Positions 26,764 to 33,960 of a DNA stretch of 46,741 bases are shown in pieces. Both the position numbers and the translations under genes were made by a program. This DNA comes from Prochloraceae cyanobacterium (lineage in GTDB: Bacteria; Cyanobacteriota; Cyanobacteriia; Cyanobacteriales; JASJDA01), in contig JASJDA010000058.1 in assembly GCA_030065755.1 (NCBI GenBank), positions 1-46,741 on the forward strand, written 5' to 3'. A model generated the notes under the pieces. The model made no database searches. It saw only the letters and a list, made by a program, of their open reading frames with translations, and was not told the origin of the DNA. The number at the start of each line of letters is the position of its first letter. Positions within the stretch are counted from its first letter, which is position 1.

Positions 26764-27615
26764 ATGGCTACAGTAAAAGTTCGCGGTGTCGAACATTACT
26801 ACGAGTGGATTAGTAAGTCACAAGAGAATAACTCCAAACCAGTAATGGTGTTTATCCACGGTTGGGGAGGTTCCTCGAGATACTGGGAAAGTACAGCCCT
26901 ACAATTGAGCGATCGTTACAACTGCTTGTTGTACGATCTTCGCGGTTTTGGGAGATCGGTATCTTCATCTGGAGAAAGTTCTTCTCTAAGTTACGAACTC
27001 GAAGAATACGCCCGCGATCTAGCAGCGCTTCTAGACACTTTGGCAATAGAAAAAGTTTCCCTAAATGCTCATTCAATGGGAGCTTCGGTAGGAGTATTTT
27101 TTATCAATTCTTATGCTGAAAGAGTAGAACAAGCCATTTTAACCTGTAACGGTATTTTTGAATACGATGAGAAAGCCTTTGCCGCTTTCCATAAATTCGG
27201 TGCCTATGTAGTTAAGTTTCGTTATAAGTGGTTTTTAAAAGTTCCTTTCGCTGAAACATTATTTATGGCGCGCTTCCTCAGTCGCTCTATAGAACAAAAG
27301 GGAAAAAAGCAGTTTTTAGAAGATTTCTTATTAGCTGATTTTGAAGCTGCTGTAGGCACTATTTATACTTCTGTTAGCAAAAAGGCGGTAGAAGTAATGC
27401 CTAAAGAATTTGCTCGGATCGAAGTGCCGACACTATTAATTTCTGGTGAAAAAGACCAGATTATTCCACCAAAAATGGGTCGCATGGCTGCAGATTTAAA
27501 CGAAAGAATTAGATATCAAGAAATATCAGGAACTGGTCATTTTCCCATGTTAGAAGATTCTGATGCGTATTTAAAAAGCGTGCGTGATTTTTTAGAGAAA
27601 AACTATAACACTTGA
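26764..27615 (+). CDS. Alpha/beta hydrolase
   Basis: A 283-residue alpha/beta hydrolase fold protein. Oxyanion region FIHGWGGSSRYW (30-41), nucleophile S104 in NAHSMGAS, acid in SGEKDQIIPP and histidine in GTGHFPMLE, so the triad is complete. The lid part contains FRYKWFLKVPFAETLFM. Substrate cannot be deduced. It is separated from clpX by 29 bp on the same strand and may be part of the tig-clpP-clpX transcript. Two hairpins follow in the gap to the convergent trxA. Confidence 0.9.
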   Translation: MATVKVRGVEHYYEWISKSQENNSKPVMVFIHGWGGSSRYWESTALQLSDRYNCLLYDLRGFGRSVSSSGESSSLSYELEEYARDLAALLDTLAIEKVSLNAHSMGASVGVFFINSYAERVEQAILTCNGIFEYDEKAFAAFHKFGAYVVKFRYKWFLKVPFAETLFMARFLSRSIEQKGKKQFLEDFLLADFEAAVGTIYTSVSKKAVEVMPKEFARIEVPTLLISGEKDQIIPPKMGRMAADLNERIRYQEISGTGHFPMLEDSDAYLKSVRDFLEKNYNT

Positions 27616-27617
27616 TT

Positions 27618-27651
27618 TAATCGTTCTCTTCAAAAGAGGGGAACTCGATTA
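27618..27651 (+). terminator. Hairpin after the clpX-hydrolase unit
   Basis: An imperfect inverted repeat: TAATCG (27618-27623) pairs with CGATTA (27646-27651), with an inner GTTCTCTT / AGAGGGGAAC stem. It lies just after the hydrolase stop. A-rich sequence follows on the plus strand, so it may serve as an mRNA 3' structure rather than a classical terminator. Confidence 0.5.
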
Positions 27652-27738
27652 AAAATAGAATCAAGGCGATATTAATATCCCATTTTTTTCGCTTGAGGAA
27701 TTGCCTGGATATCTGTAGTATTATTTTGAATGCTCTTT

Positions 27739-27760
27739 CCCCGCTCTCGAAAGAGGGGGG
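27739..27760 (+). terminator. Hairpin in the convergent gap with downstream T-run
   Basis: CCCC-G-CTCT, loop CGAA, AGAG-G-GGGG: an 8-bp stem with one G-G mismatch and a stable tetraloop, followed within 25 bases by TATATTTTTTTT on the plus strand. It is a plausible terminator for plus-strand transcription before trxA. Confidence 0.6.
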
Positions 27761-27793
27761 GAGTTAAGCATTTATATTTTTTTTAGCTAGTAC

Positions 27794-28117
27794 TTAAAGA
27801 TATTTTTCTATAGTATTTGCCAAGGTAGTTTTAGGAACGGCACCTACTACCATATCAACCCTTTGACCTCCCTTGAAAATCATTAGAGTTGGTATGCTGC
27901 GAATTCCGTACTGACTAGCAACATTAGGGTTTTCGTCAGTGTTTAGTTTTACGACTTTTACTTGACCCGCATATTGTTCTGCTATTTCATCTACTACTGG
28001 TGCCACCATTCTACAAGGGCCGCACCAAGGTGCCCAAAAATCAACAAGAACGGGAACGTCGCTATCTAAAACGTCTTCTTTGAAACTTGAATCTGTAACT
28101 GGGGCAGTTGCTGACAT
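27794..28117 (-). CDS. trxA: Thioredoxin
   Basis: A 107-residue classical thioredoxin with active site WCGPC (C32 and C35), cis-proline in RSIPTLMIF, and the FWAPWC and VDxxAEQY elements. It is a cytoplasmic disulfide reductase serving peroxiredoxins and Calvin-cycle enzymes. The gene is monocistronic, facing the alpha/beta hydrolase. A Yfr1 small RNA gene lies 272 bp upstream on the same strand, as in several other cyanobacteria. Confidence 0.97.
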   Translation of the reverse strand: MSATAPVTDSSFKEDVLDSDVPVLVDFWAPWCGPCRMVAPVVDEIAEQYAGQVKVVKLNTDENPNVASQYGIRSIPTLMIFKGGQRVDMVVGAVPKTTLANTIEKYL

Positions 28118-28389
28118 GCCAAAAAATCCTTCCTCGAACAGATTGTTAATGATTATCTAAGATAATATCGTAGCAAATGTGTACTCCGTTTCAACAAAAA
28201 GGTCTATAATTTTAAACGTAATTTTTTTAGAGGTCACTTTTCTCCCTCTTTATCTGCTATTATGCTCTCACGCTGTAGTAAATAGTAGCCCTAGTAAAAA
28301 TAAAGTTAATTATGGATTGAAATAAGATAATTTGCCGAGAATACCCCTTGTTTTTTCAAATTTTTCGGTAAGGTGGTTGGAATAACCAT

Positions 28390-28462
28390 AAAAAAGGAAC
28401 CGCCCGAAACGAATCCGGGCGTAGTGTGGTGTGAGGAGTGAACGGAAACATTTGTCTCCGCT
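28390..28462 (-). ncRNA. yfr1: Yfr1 small regulatory RNA
   Basis: Read on the minus strand, the segment has the three diagnostic parts of Yfr1. There is a 5' stem-loop (GGAGAC...GTTTCC, 28459-28444). The unpaired invariant motif ACTCCTCACAC lies at 28439-28429. A GC-rich 3' hairpin (CGCCCG with CGGGCG, 28421-28401) is followed by TTTTTT ending at 28390, a Rho-independent terminator. A TACAAT -10 box (28474-28469) puts the start near 28462, giving about 73 nt. Yfr1 is known from most cyanobacteria and pairs through the CU-rich motif with porin and other mRNAs. Its location upstream of trxA agrees with other genomes. Confidence 0.88.
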
Positions 28463-28474
28463 ATTTATATTGTA

Positions 28475-28774
28475 ATCTACCAATAGTAATTTGATATGGT
28501 TTTTTAATAGCATTAAGGAAATTTTTATTAATTGAGGAATAATAGGTAAATATACTGAAAACACTGCTTATGATTAGGTCAATTCACACAGGGATCGTCG
28601 ATCGAGGCTAACTAAGTCCTGGGATAAGCCCAAAAACAAAAGGATTCATCATTAAATTCTTCTACTTCTTAGATCGCCAAAAATCAGGTCAATTATAAAG
28701 GCACCCTTTAATATGAGCAGCAATTGCTTACTGGGTGAGAAAGTATACAGTACAACGCCCTGAGTTAAAGAGCG
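28475..28774. other. Intergenic region without recognised gene
   Basis: AT-rich sequence between Yfr1 and the DUF2079 gene. GATCGTCGATCGA near 28590 is a HIP-like palindrome. No tRNA, strong terminator or coding region is seen. It must contain the Yfr1 -35 region and the promoter of the DUF2079 gene. Confidence 0.4.
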
Positions 28775-30430
28775 ATGTTATTGAAACTAGAAAAATTATC
28801 AGGAGTGAGATTGGCAATAGGAGCGGCGATCGCCTTTCTCATCTTCACTCTCCTGCTGACTTTACACCGCCACTTCACCTTTTATTCTTCTTACGACCAG
28901 GGGATTTTCAATCAAGTTTTTTGGAATGGGTTGAGCGGGAATTTTTTTCAAAGTTCCCTTTCTTCTCAATTATCCACCAATGTCGTTCACAGTAACCAAG
29001 TTGCAGAAGTATATTACCATCGCTTAGGGCAGCACTTTACTCCGGCTTTGTTACTGTGGCTGCCAATTTACGCCTTATTTCCTTACCCAGCAACTCTGAC
29101 GGTAATACAAGCAGTTTTGGTTACTGCTGCTGGTTTAGTGCTCTATGCTTTAGCGAGACATTATTTAGAACCTTCTGTAGCAGTATTAATTACTGTAAGC
29201 TTTTACAGTGCTAATGCGATTTTAGGGCCAACTTTAGCTAATTTCCACGATATTTGTCAGATTCCTTTATTTGTCTTCAGCTTGCTGCTAGCAATGGAAA
29301 AACGTTGGTGGGGGTTGTTTTGGATTTTAGCTGTTTTAATTCTGGCGGTAAGGGAAGATAGTGGGATTAGTTTATTTGGTGTTGGGGTTTATATGGTGCT
29401 TAGCAGGCGCTATCCTCGTACTGGTCTAGCAGTTTGCAGTCTCTCGTTTTTGTATATGATGGCCTTGACTAATGCGATCATGCCATTATTCTCAGCAGAT
29501 ATATCGAAGCGGTTTATGCTAGAGAGGTTTGGGCAGTACGCTACAGGAGAAGAAGCTTCGACAATTGATATAATTTGGGGAATGATTAGCAATCCCTGGC
29601 GCTTGTTGGTAGAGTTATTTACTCCCTTAGATCGCACCATTAAGTATTTATTAGGTCAGTTGTTTCCATTGGCTTTCGTGCCAGCAGTTGCTCCCGTTTC
29701 TTGGACGATCGCGGGTTTTCCTTTACTCAAACTTTTATTGGGAAAGGGAGAGTCAGTATTGGCGATTAATATTCGCTATGCCATGAGTGTAACCCCAGGA
29801 CTATTTTACGGAGCAATTCTGTGGTGGGGAGGACAAGGATTTAAACAATTTACTTCATCAGTCGAAAATCTCCAACCGAGAAAGCTCAAACCTCAGTTTC
29901 GGCGCTTTTGGATTGGCTGTATCTGTCTTTCAATAGTATTTTCTGTTGTTTCTAATCCCAATCGTACCCTTTATTTTGTTTTTCCTGATTCTTATAATCC
30001 CTTGGTGTATGTTTCTTTACCGCAACAATGGCAGCGTGCTGGTGAAATTAATTCGATGCTAGCTAAAATTCCGCCAGATGCTAGCGTTTCTGCTACTACT
30101 TATATTATTTCTCATCTTTCCGGACGCAGGGAAATTATTAGGCTTCCAGCGTTAAAGTTAAGAGACGATCGCCGCCAAGTAATTAAGGTAGATTACGCGA
30201 TCGCTGACTTGTGGAGGTTGCAGCGCTATCAAACCGCTTTTAGGAGCGATCGCACCAGACTCAGAGATACTGTTTCAGCAATTGACAGAATTATTAGCCA
30301 AGGAGAATATGGAATCGCAGATTTTAAAAATGGCGTAATTTTGCTAGAAAAAGGAGCTACCTCCAATCCAGAATTAATGGCAGCTTGGCTGGAGTTTCGT
30401 CAAGAAATTGATTCGATAATTTCCTCTTAA
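28775..30430 (+). CDS. DUF2079 polytopic membrane protein
   Basis: A 551-residue integral membrane protein with about nine to ten hydrophobic segments in the first 390 residues. The motif SSYDQGIFNQVFWN (38-51) followed by a histidine-rich stretch HRLGQHFTPALLLWLPIYALF is typical of DUF2079, a family related to GT-C glycosyltransferases and often predicted to use lipid-linked sugars. HDICQIPLF and REDSGISLFGVGVYM are further conserved loops. The C-terminal 150 residues form a soluble domain. The enzyme activity is not established. A GT4 glycosyltransferase follows 89 bp later, which makes a role in cell-surface glycan synthesis reasonable. Confidence 0.9.
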   Translation: MLLKLEKLSGVRLAIGAAIAFLIFTLLLTLHRHFTFYSSYDQGIFNQVFWNGLSGNFFQSSLSSQLSTNVVHSNQVAEVYYHRLGQHFTPALLLWLPIYALFPYPATLTVIQAVLVTAAGLVLYALARHYLEPSVAVLITVSFYSANAILGPTLANFHDICQIPLFVFSLLLAMEKRWWGLFWILAVLILAVREDSGISLFGVGVYMVLSRRYPRTGLAVCSLSFLYMMALTNAIMPLFSADISKRFMLERFGQYATGEEASTIDIIWGMISNPWRLLVELFTPLDRTIKYLLGQLFPLAFVPAVAPVSWTIAGFPLLKLLLGKGESVLAINIRYAMSVTPGLFYGAILWWGGQGFKQFTSSVENLQPRKLKPQFRRFWIGCICLSIVFSVVSNPNRTLYFVFPDSYNPLVYVSLPQQWQRAGEINSMLAKIPPDASVSATTYIISHLSGRREIIRLPALKLRDDRRQVIKVDYAIADLWRLQRYQTAFRSDRTRLRDTVSAIDRIISQGEYGIADFKNGVILLEKGATSNPELMAAWLEFRQEIDSIISS

Positions 30431-30519
30431 AGATTCGATCGCGAGTTTACAATTAAGAAATTTTGAAAAATATGTAGATTTGTATAGAATAGGTAAAAAA
30501 TTGAAAATCTGAGGTAGAG

Positions 30520-31710
30520 ATGAGGATTCTGGTACTGACTTGGGAATTCCCACCGAGAATTGTTGGGGGAATAGCTCGTCACGTAGGGGAATTATATCCA
30601 GAATTGGTAAAATTAAGCCACGAAGTTCACTTAATAACAGTAGAATTTGGCACAGCTCCGCTATATGAATTGGTAGAAGGCATTCACGTACACAGAGTGC
30701 CAGTTGCTTTCGGTAACGACTTCTTCCACTGGGTAGCCAACATGAATGAAAATATGGGTCATCATGGAGGCAAGTTAATTATAGAGCAAGGGTCATTTGA
30801 CCTAATTCACGCCCACGACTGGTTGGTAGGAGATGCGGCGATCGCTCTCAAGCATCACTTCAAAATTCCTCTAGTCGCTACTATCCACGCTACCGAATAC
30901 GGTCGTTATAATGGCATCCACACCGAAGAGCAAAAATATATTGCTGCAAAAGAAGGACATTTAGTTTACAATTCGTGGCGAGCGATCGTCTGTAGCGAGT
31001 ATATGCGCGGGGAATTGCAACGGGCGCTGCACACTCCCCCAGATAAAATAGACGTAATTTATAATGGCATTCGAGCTGAGAAAAAGAAACATAATAGGGA
31101 TTTCAATCCCTCCTCTTTTCGCCTTCGCTTCGCTAAAGATAGAGAGAAAATTGTTTATTATGTAGGTCGTATGGCACGTGAAAAGGGCGTTTACGTGTTG
31201 TTAAATGCTGCGCCTAAAGTGATATGGGAAATGGAAGGTCAGGTAAAATTTGTCATTATAGGCGGTGGTAATAGCGGTCGCCTCAAAGACCAAGCTTGGA
31301 ATTTAGGAATATGGGATAAGTGTTATTTTACAGGCTTTATGCCGGATGAAGATTTAGATAAATTCCAAACTGTAGCAGATTGCGCCGTATTTCCCAGCCT
31401 CTACGAACCTTTTGGAATTGTAGCACTAGAAAGCTTTGCTGCGCGGGTACCTGTTGTAGTTTCCGATACAGGCGGTTTGCCAGAAGTGGTGCAACATACT
31501 AAAACGGGTATTGTGACTTATACTAACAATGCTGATTCGGTGGCTTGGGGAATTTTAGAAGTGTTGCGAAATCCAGGCTATGCTCGCTGGTTAGTTGATA
31601 ATGCTTACTCTAGTTTAGAGGAGCGTTTCAGTTGGCAAAAATTAGCTAAGCAGACCGAAGCAGTTTATACCAAAGTTTTACAAGCGCGATCGCTGGTAGT
31701 CTGGCATTGA
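30520..31710 (+). CDS. GT4-family glycosyltransferase
   Basis: A 396-residue GT-B glycosyltransferase resembling GT4 enzymes with a glycogen-synthase-like N-terminus: MRILVLTWEFPPRIVGGIA (acceptor/ADP-sugar loop), HAHDWLVGDAA (about 105), and the donor-site motif EPFGIVALESFAARVPVVVS with the two glutamates of the EX7E signature (about 304-323). A ribosome binding site (GAGGTAGAG) precedes the ATG. The acceptor is not predictable. The 3' end touches a decayed tnpB right end at 31721. That relic's guide-adjacent DNA is the 3' end of this gene in antisense. Confidence 0.92.
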   Translation: MRILVLTWEFPPRIVGGIARHVGELYPELVKLSHEVHLITVEFGTAPLYELVEGIHVHRVPVAFGNDFFHWVANMNENMGHHGGKLIIEQGSFDLIHAHDWLVGDAAIALKHHFKIPLVATIHATEYGRYNGIHTEEQKYIAAKEGHLVYNSWRAIVCSEYMRGELQRALHTPPDKIDVIYNGIRAEKKKHNRDFNPSSFRLRFAKDREKIVYYVGRMAREKGVYVLLNAAPKVIWEMEGQVKFVIIGGGNSGRLKDQAWNLGIWDKCYFTGFMPDEDLDKFQTVADCAVFPSLYEPFGIVALESFAARVPVVVSDTGGLPEVVQHTKTGIVTYTNNADSVAWGILEVLRNPGYARWLVDNAYSSLEERFSWQKLAKQTEAVYTKVLQARSLVVWH

Positions 31711-31720
31711 TTTAAACAAT

Positions 31721-31870
31721 TGACGCTCCCCGACCTAGAAGGACGGGTATTCTTGGTTCACAGACTCGCCGTAACCTGGCAGGATTTCTCCAACCAAGCT
31801 AGAGGACAAATCTCCCCAAGCGTTAGTTAAGGTGCGCCCCACCTTACTGAGGTGTTTATTTTTAATGAGG
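31721..31870 (-). pseudogene. tnpB C-terminal relic with right-end hairpin
   Basis: On the minus strand the frame LSKVGRTLTNAWGDLSSSLV, then GEILPGYGESVNQEYPSF and a stop (31737-31735), matches the variable C-terminal tail common to cyanobacterial IS200/IS605 TnpB proteins. The usual right end follows: a hairpin, CCCGTCCT-TCT-AGGTCGGG with one mismatch, then GAGCGTCAA ending at about 31721. Everything upstream of LIKNKHLSK (nuclease core, zinc finger) is absent. The right end sits 10 bp from the glycosyltransferase stop. Confidence 0.75.
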
Positions 31871-31935
31871 AACCCTTTTTCAAATAATTTTGTCCCTTCG
31901 CAGTTAAGTTAACGGTATAGAAGGGTTCCTCATTA
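31863..31935. repeat. 15-bp perfect inverted repeat at EAL fragment/tnpB relic junction
   Basis: TAATGAGGAACCCTT (31863-31877) and AAGGGTTCCTCATTA (31921-31935) are exact inverted copies around 43 bp. One arm lies in the tnpB relic, the other inside the end of the EAL-fragment frame. It may be a join scar or the terminal structure of another small element. Confidence 0.7.
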
Positions 31936-32539
31936 CCAAAGTTGTGGAAGCGCGAGCGCTAGTGGTCTGATATTCGCGGTAGCTTTTAATTAAGTTTTTG
32001 TCAAAAGTAGAGCTAGGTGAATTTTTAAATATTTCTTCTATAGCTTTAGCATCTAGGGGTTTAGAAAAAAGGTATCCTTGTCCGTATTGGCACTGTAGTT
32101 TTTCAAGGAGAGCGGTTTGTTCTGTTGTTTCAATACCTTCTGCGACAACATTCATGCCTATATTTTGAGCTAGGCTGACAAGAGCTTGTACGATCTTCCT
32201 GTTTTCCCGCTTAACTTCCATATTGTCAACGAAAGAGCGATCGATTTTGAGAGTATTGAAAGGAAAGTTGCTCAGATAACTCAAAGACGAATAACCCGTA
32301 CCGAAATCATCAATAGCTAATTTAACTCCCAAGTCTCTGATTTCGCGGAGTCTAACTTTTGAGGCTTCTTTGGCTTCAACTATAGCGTTTTCCGTAATTT
32401 CTAGGGTCAAATCTTGGCTGTTTAAACCAGTTGCAGCGAGAATTTGCTTTATTCTCTCTACTAGGGTCGGTTGGGAAAACTGATGGCTAGAAACATTAAC
32501 GCCGATCGATAATGACACTGCTAAATCATAATCCATCAA
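31904..32539 (-). pseudogene. EAL phosphodiesterase domain fragment (5' end lost)
   Basis: The open frame (211 codons) carries the second two-thirds of an EAL domain: SLSIGVNVSSHQF, LTLEITENAIVE, AIDDFGTGYSSLSYLS, TLKIDRSFVDNM, VVAEGIETTEQT and YGQGYLFSKPL, so most metal and catalytic residues of cyclic-di-GMP phosphodiesterases are there. The defining EAL motif and the preceding strands, about 60-70 residues, are missing, as are any GGDEF or sensor parts. The frame breaks at about 32540, where the left end of the tnpB element begins. It is a truncated gene, not a small intact one. The closest intact relative in the window is the EAL domain at 12311-14593. Confidence 0.85.
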
Positions 32540-32543
32540 AAAT

Positions 32544-32596
32544 CGCGGAAGGGTACTGCGACCATAACGTCAGTTTGGTCGTAGGGGAATTCCGCG
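32544..32596. repeat. Palindromic left end of the second tnpB element
   Basis: Nested inverted repeats: an outer 7-bp stem (CGCGGAA/TTCCGCG) and an inner 6-bp stem (CGACCA/TGGTCG) with loop TAACGTCAGTT. This foldback at the junction with the EAL fragment is the best candidate for the transposon left end. Confidence 0.6.
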
Positions 32597-32664
32597 CCTC
32601 CAATTATAGGTTTACAAAATGATTTTATTCCGCTAAGATAGTCAGTATATAGCGGATAAGTTTT

Positions 32665-33951
32665 ATGTTGTTGACTCAAACAGTTCGACTGAAACTGAAT
32701 AAGTCTCAAAAAGATATATTGACTGACTTGTCTCATCTGTCCAAAAATCTTTTTAATGTTGGACTTTACACGGTGCGTCAGTATTTCTTTACTGAGGGCA
32801 AATATCTCAGTTATGAGTCGAATTATCATCTGTGCAAGGAGAATGAAAACTATCAACTCTTGGCTACAGATTGCGCTCAACAAACGCTTAAGTATGTAGA
32901 TAGATGCTTTAAAGCATTTTTTAAATTGCTCTTGATGAGGAAAGAAGGTATATATCAAGAGAAGATTAATCTTCCAAAGTATTTGCCAAAAGACGGACAT
33001 TTCCCCTTGATTATTCCTATTAGAGCTAGGCACAATTTCGCCAAAGATAATTGGCAATTTAAAATTCCTACCTCTCGTCAATACACCAGGGAGCATGGTT
33101 CTGTTTACATTGCTATTCCTCAAAACTTGAGAGAATATCGAATCAAGGAAATCCGAATACTGCCCAAACAAAGAAGCAAGTTTTTGGATGCTGCATTTGT
33201 TTATGAATCTACTGATGAAAAAATTAATGCACTTGAAGAAGAAGCAATATCTATCGACTTGGGCTTGAACAATCTTGCTACAGTAGTCAGTTCTACCAAC
33301 GAGTCTTTTATTGTTGACGGGTGCTGGCTTAAATCGAAAAATCAGTGGTTTAACAAACACCGAGCTAAACTGATATCTCATAAAGATAAGCAAGGTATCA
33401 AACACTTGACTAAACGAGAAGCTTGGCTTTCTTATCGGCGCAAAAATCAAGTCAATAATTATCTCAATAAAGCCGCTAGATACATAATTAACTTCTGCAA
33501 AGCGAGAAAAATTGGAACGGTTATTGTGGGATACAACCCAACGCTTAAACATTCCAGCAACATGGGCAAACGTAATAACCAGAACTTTGTTCAAATTCCA
33601 ATTTTTACCCTTCGTGCCAAGCTGCAAAGCCTCTGTTCTCGATATGGGTTGAACTACGTTGAGCAAGAAGAATCTTATACCTCGAAAGCTTCGAGTCTCG
33701 ATCGCGATGAGATGCCCGTTTACAACGCCGACAATCCCGTCAAACCCAGTTTTTCTGGTAGACGAGTAAAACGCGGATTGTACAAAACTAAAACTGGTCA
33801 TCTGATTAATGCTGATTGCAACGGAAGTCTAAATATTGGTCTTAAAAGTAAGCACGAAGCTTTTAGCCGAGTGTCTAGGGTCTGCTTGACGCAGCCAGTG
33901 AGGGTTAACGTCCTCCGAGAATCTAAGACCATAGCGCCAGCTTGGTCTTAG
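32665..33951 (+). CDS. tnpB: TnpB of the rearranged-RuvC, zinc-finger-less type
   Basis: A 428-residue TnpB of the IS1341-like group, unlike the one at 10388. RuvC-I aspartate D198 in SIDLGLNNLATVV and RuvC-III aspartate D384 in NADCNGSLNIG are present. At the usual RuvC-II glutamate the sequence is TVIVGYNPTLKH, with no acid. Glutamates E333, E335 and E336 in VEQEESYTSKASSLDRD are the likely substitute, as in TnpB groups described with a relocated catalytic glutamate. The CxxC...CxxC finger is replaced by a basic loop (FSGRRVKRGLYKTKTGH). The stop codon is part of the right-end hairpin, consistent with an omega RNA overlapping the 3' end. Probably functional. Confidence 0.92.
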   Translation: MLLTQTVRLKLNKSQKDILTDLSHLSKNLFNVGLYTVRQYFFTEGKYLSYESNYHLCKENENYQLLATDCAQQTLKYVDRCFKAFFKLLLMRKEGIYQEKINLPKYLPKDGHFPLIIPIRARHNFAKDNWQFKIPTSRQYTREHGSVYIAIPQNLREYRIKEIRILPKQRSKFLDAAFVYESTDEKINALEEEAISIDLGLNNLATVVSSTNESFIVDGCWLKSKNQWFNKHRAKLISHKDKQGIKHLTKREAWLSYRRKNQVNNYLNKAARYIINFCKARKIGTVIVGYNPTLKHSSNMGKRNNQNFVQIPIFTLRAKLQSLCSRYGLNYVEQEESYTSKASSLDRDEMPVYNADNPVKPSFSGRRVKRGLYKTKTGHLINADCNGSLNIGLKSKHEAFSRVSRVCLTQPVRVNVLRESKTIAPAWS

Positions 33952-33960
33952 AGTACGTCA
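33923..33960 (+). ncRNA. Right end / predicted omega RNA 3' scaffold of the second tnpB element
   Basis: A 9-bp hairpin is followed without a gap by AGTACGTCA, the same 9-mer in the same position as at 11673-11681. The guide would begin at about 33961 with AAGTTTGATT, inside the interrupted subtilase gene. Only the terminal hairpin can be placed; the RNA's 5' end is unknown. Confidence 0.5.

Larger units (their letters stand above)
32544..33960 (+). mobile_element. Complete solo tnpB element inserted between two broken genes
   Basis: The left end is an imperfect palindrome at 32544-32596: CGCGGAA pairs with TTCCGCG, and inner CGACCA pairs with TGGTCG. The right end is a 9-bp hairpin (CTAAGACCA 33923-33931 with TGGTCTTAG 33943-33951) directly followed by AGTACGTCA (33952-33960). 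Between them lies one intact tnpB. There is no tnpA and no target duplication, as expected of the superfamily. The left flank is an EAL gene fragment and the right flank is a subtilase fragment. Confidence 0.7.

Noticed and set aside
28310-28564. 84-codon minus-strand frame across the Yfr1 region
   Set aside because: It overlaps the structured RNA completely, has no family resemblance, and its middle is only the translated Yfr1 sequence.
32536-33801. Long minus-strand open frame opposite the second tnpB
   Set aside because: It is the antisense of a clear tnpB; the protein has no domain and the openness follows from the codon composition of tnpB.
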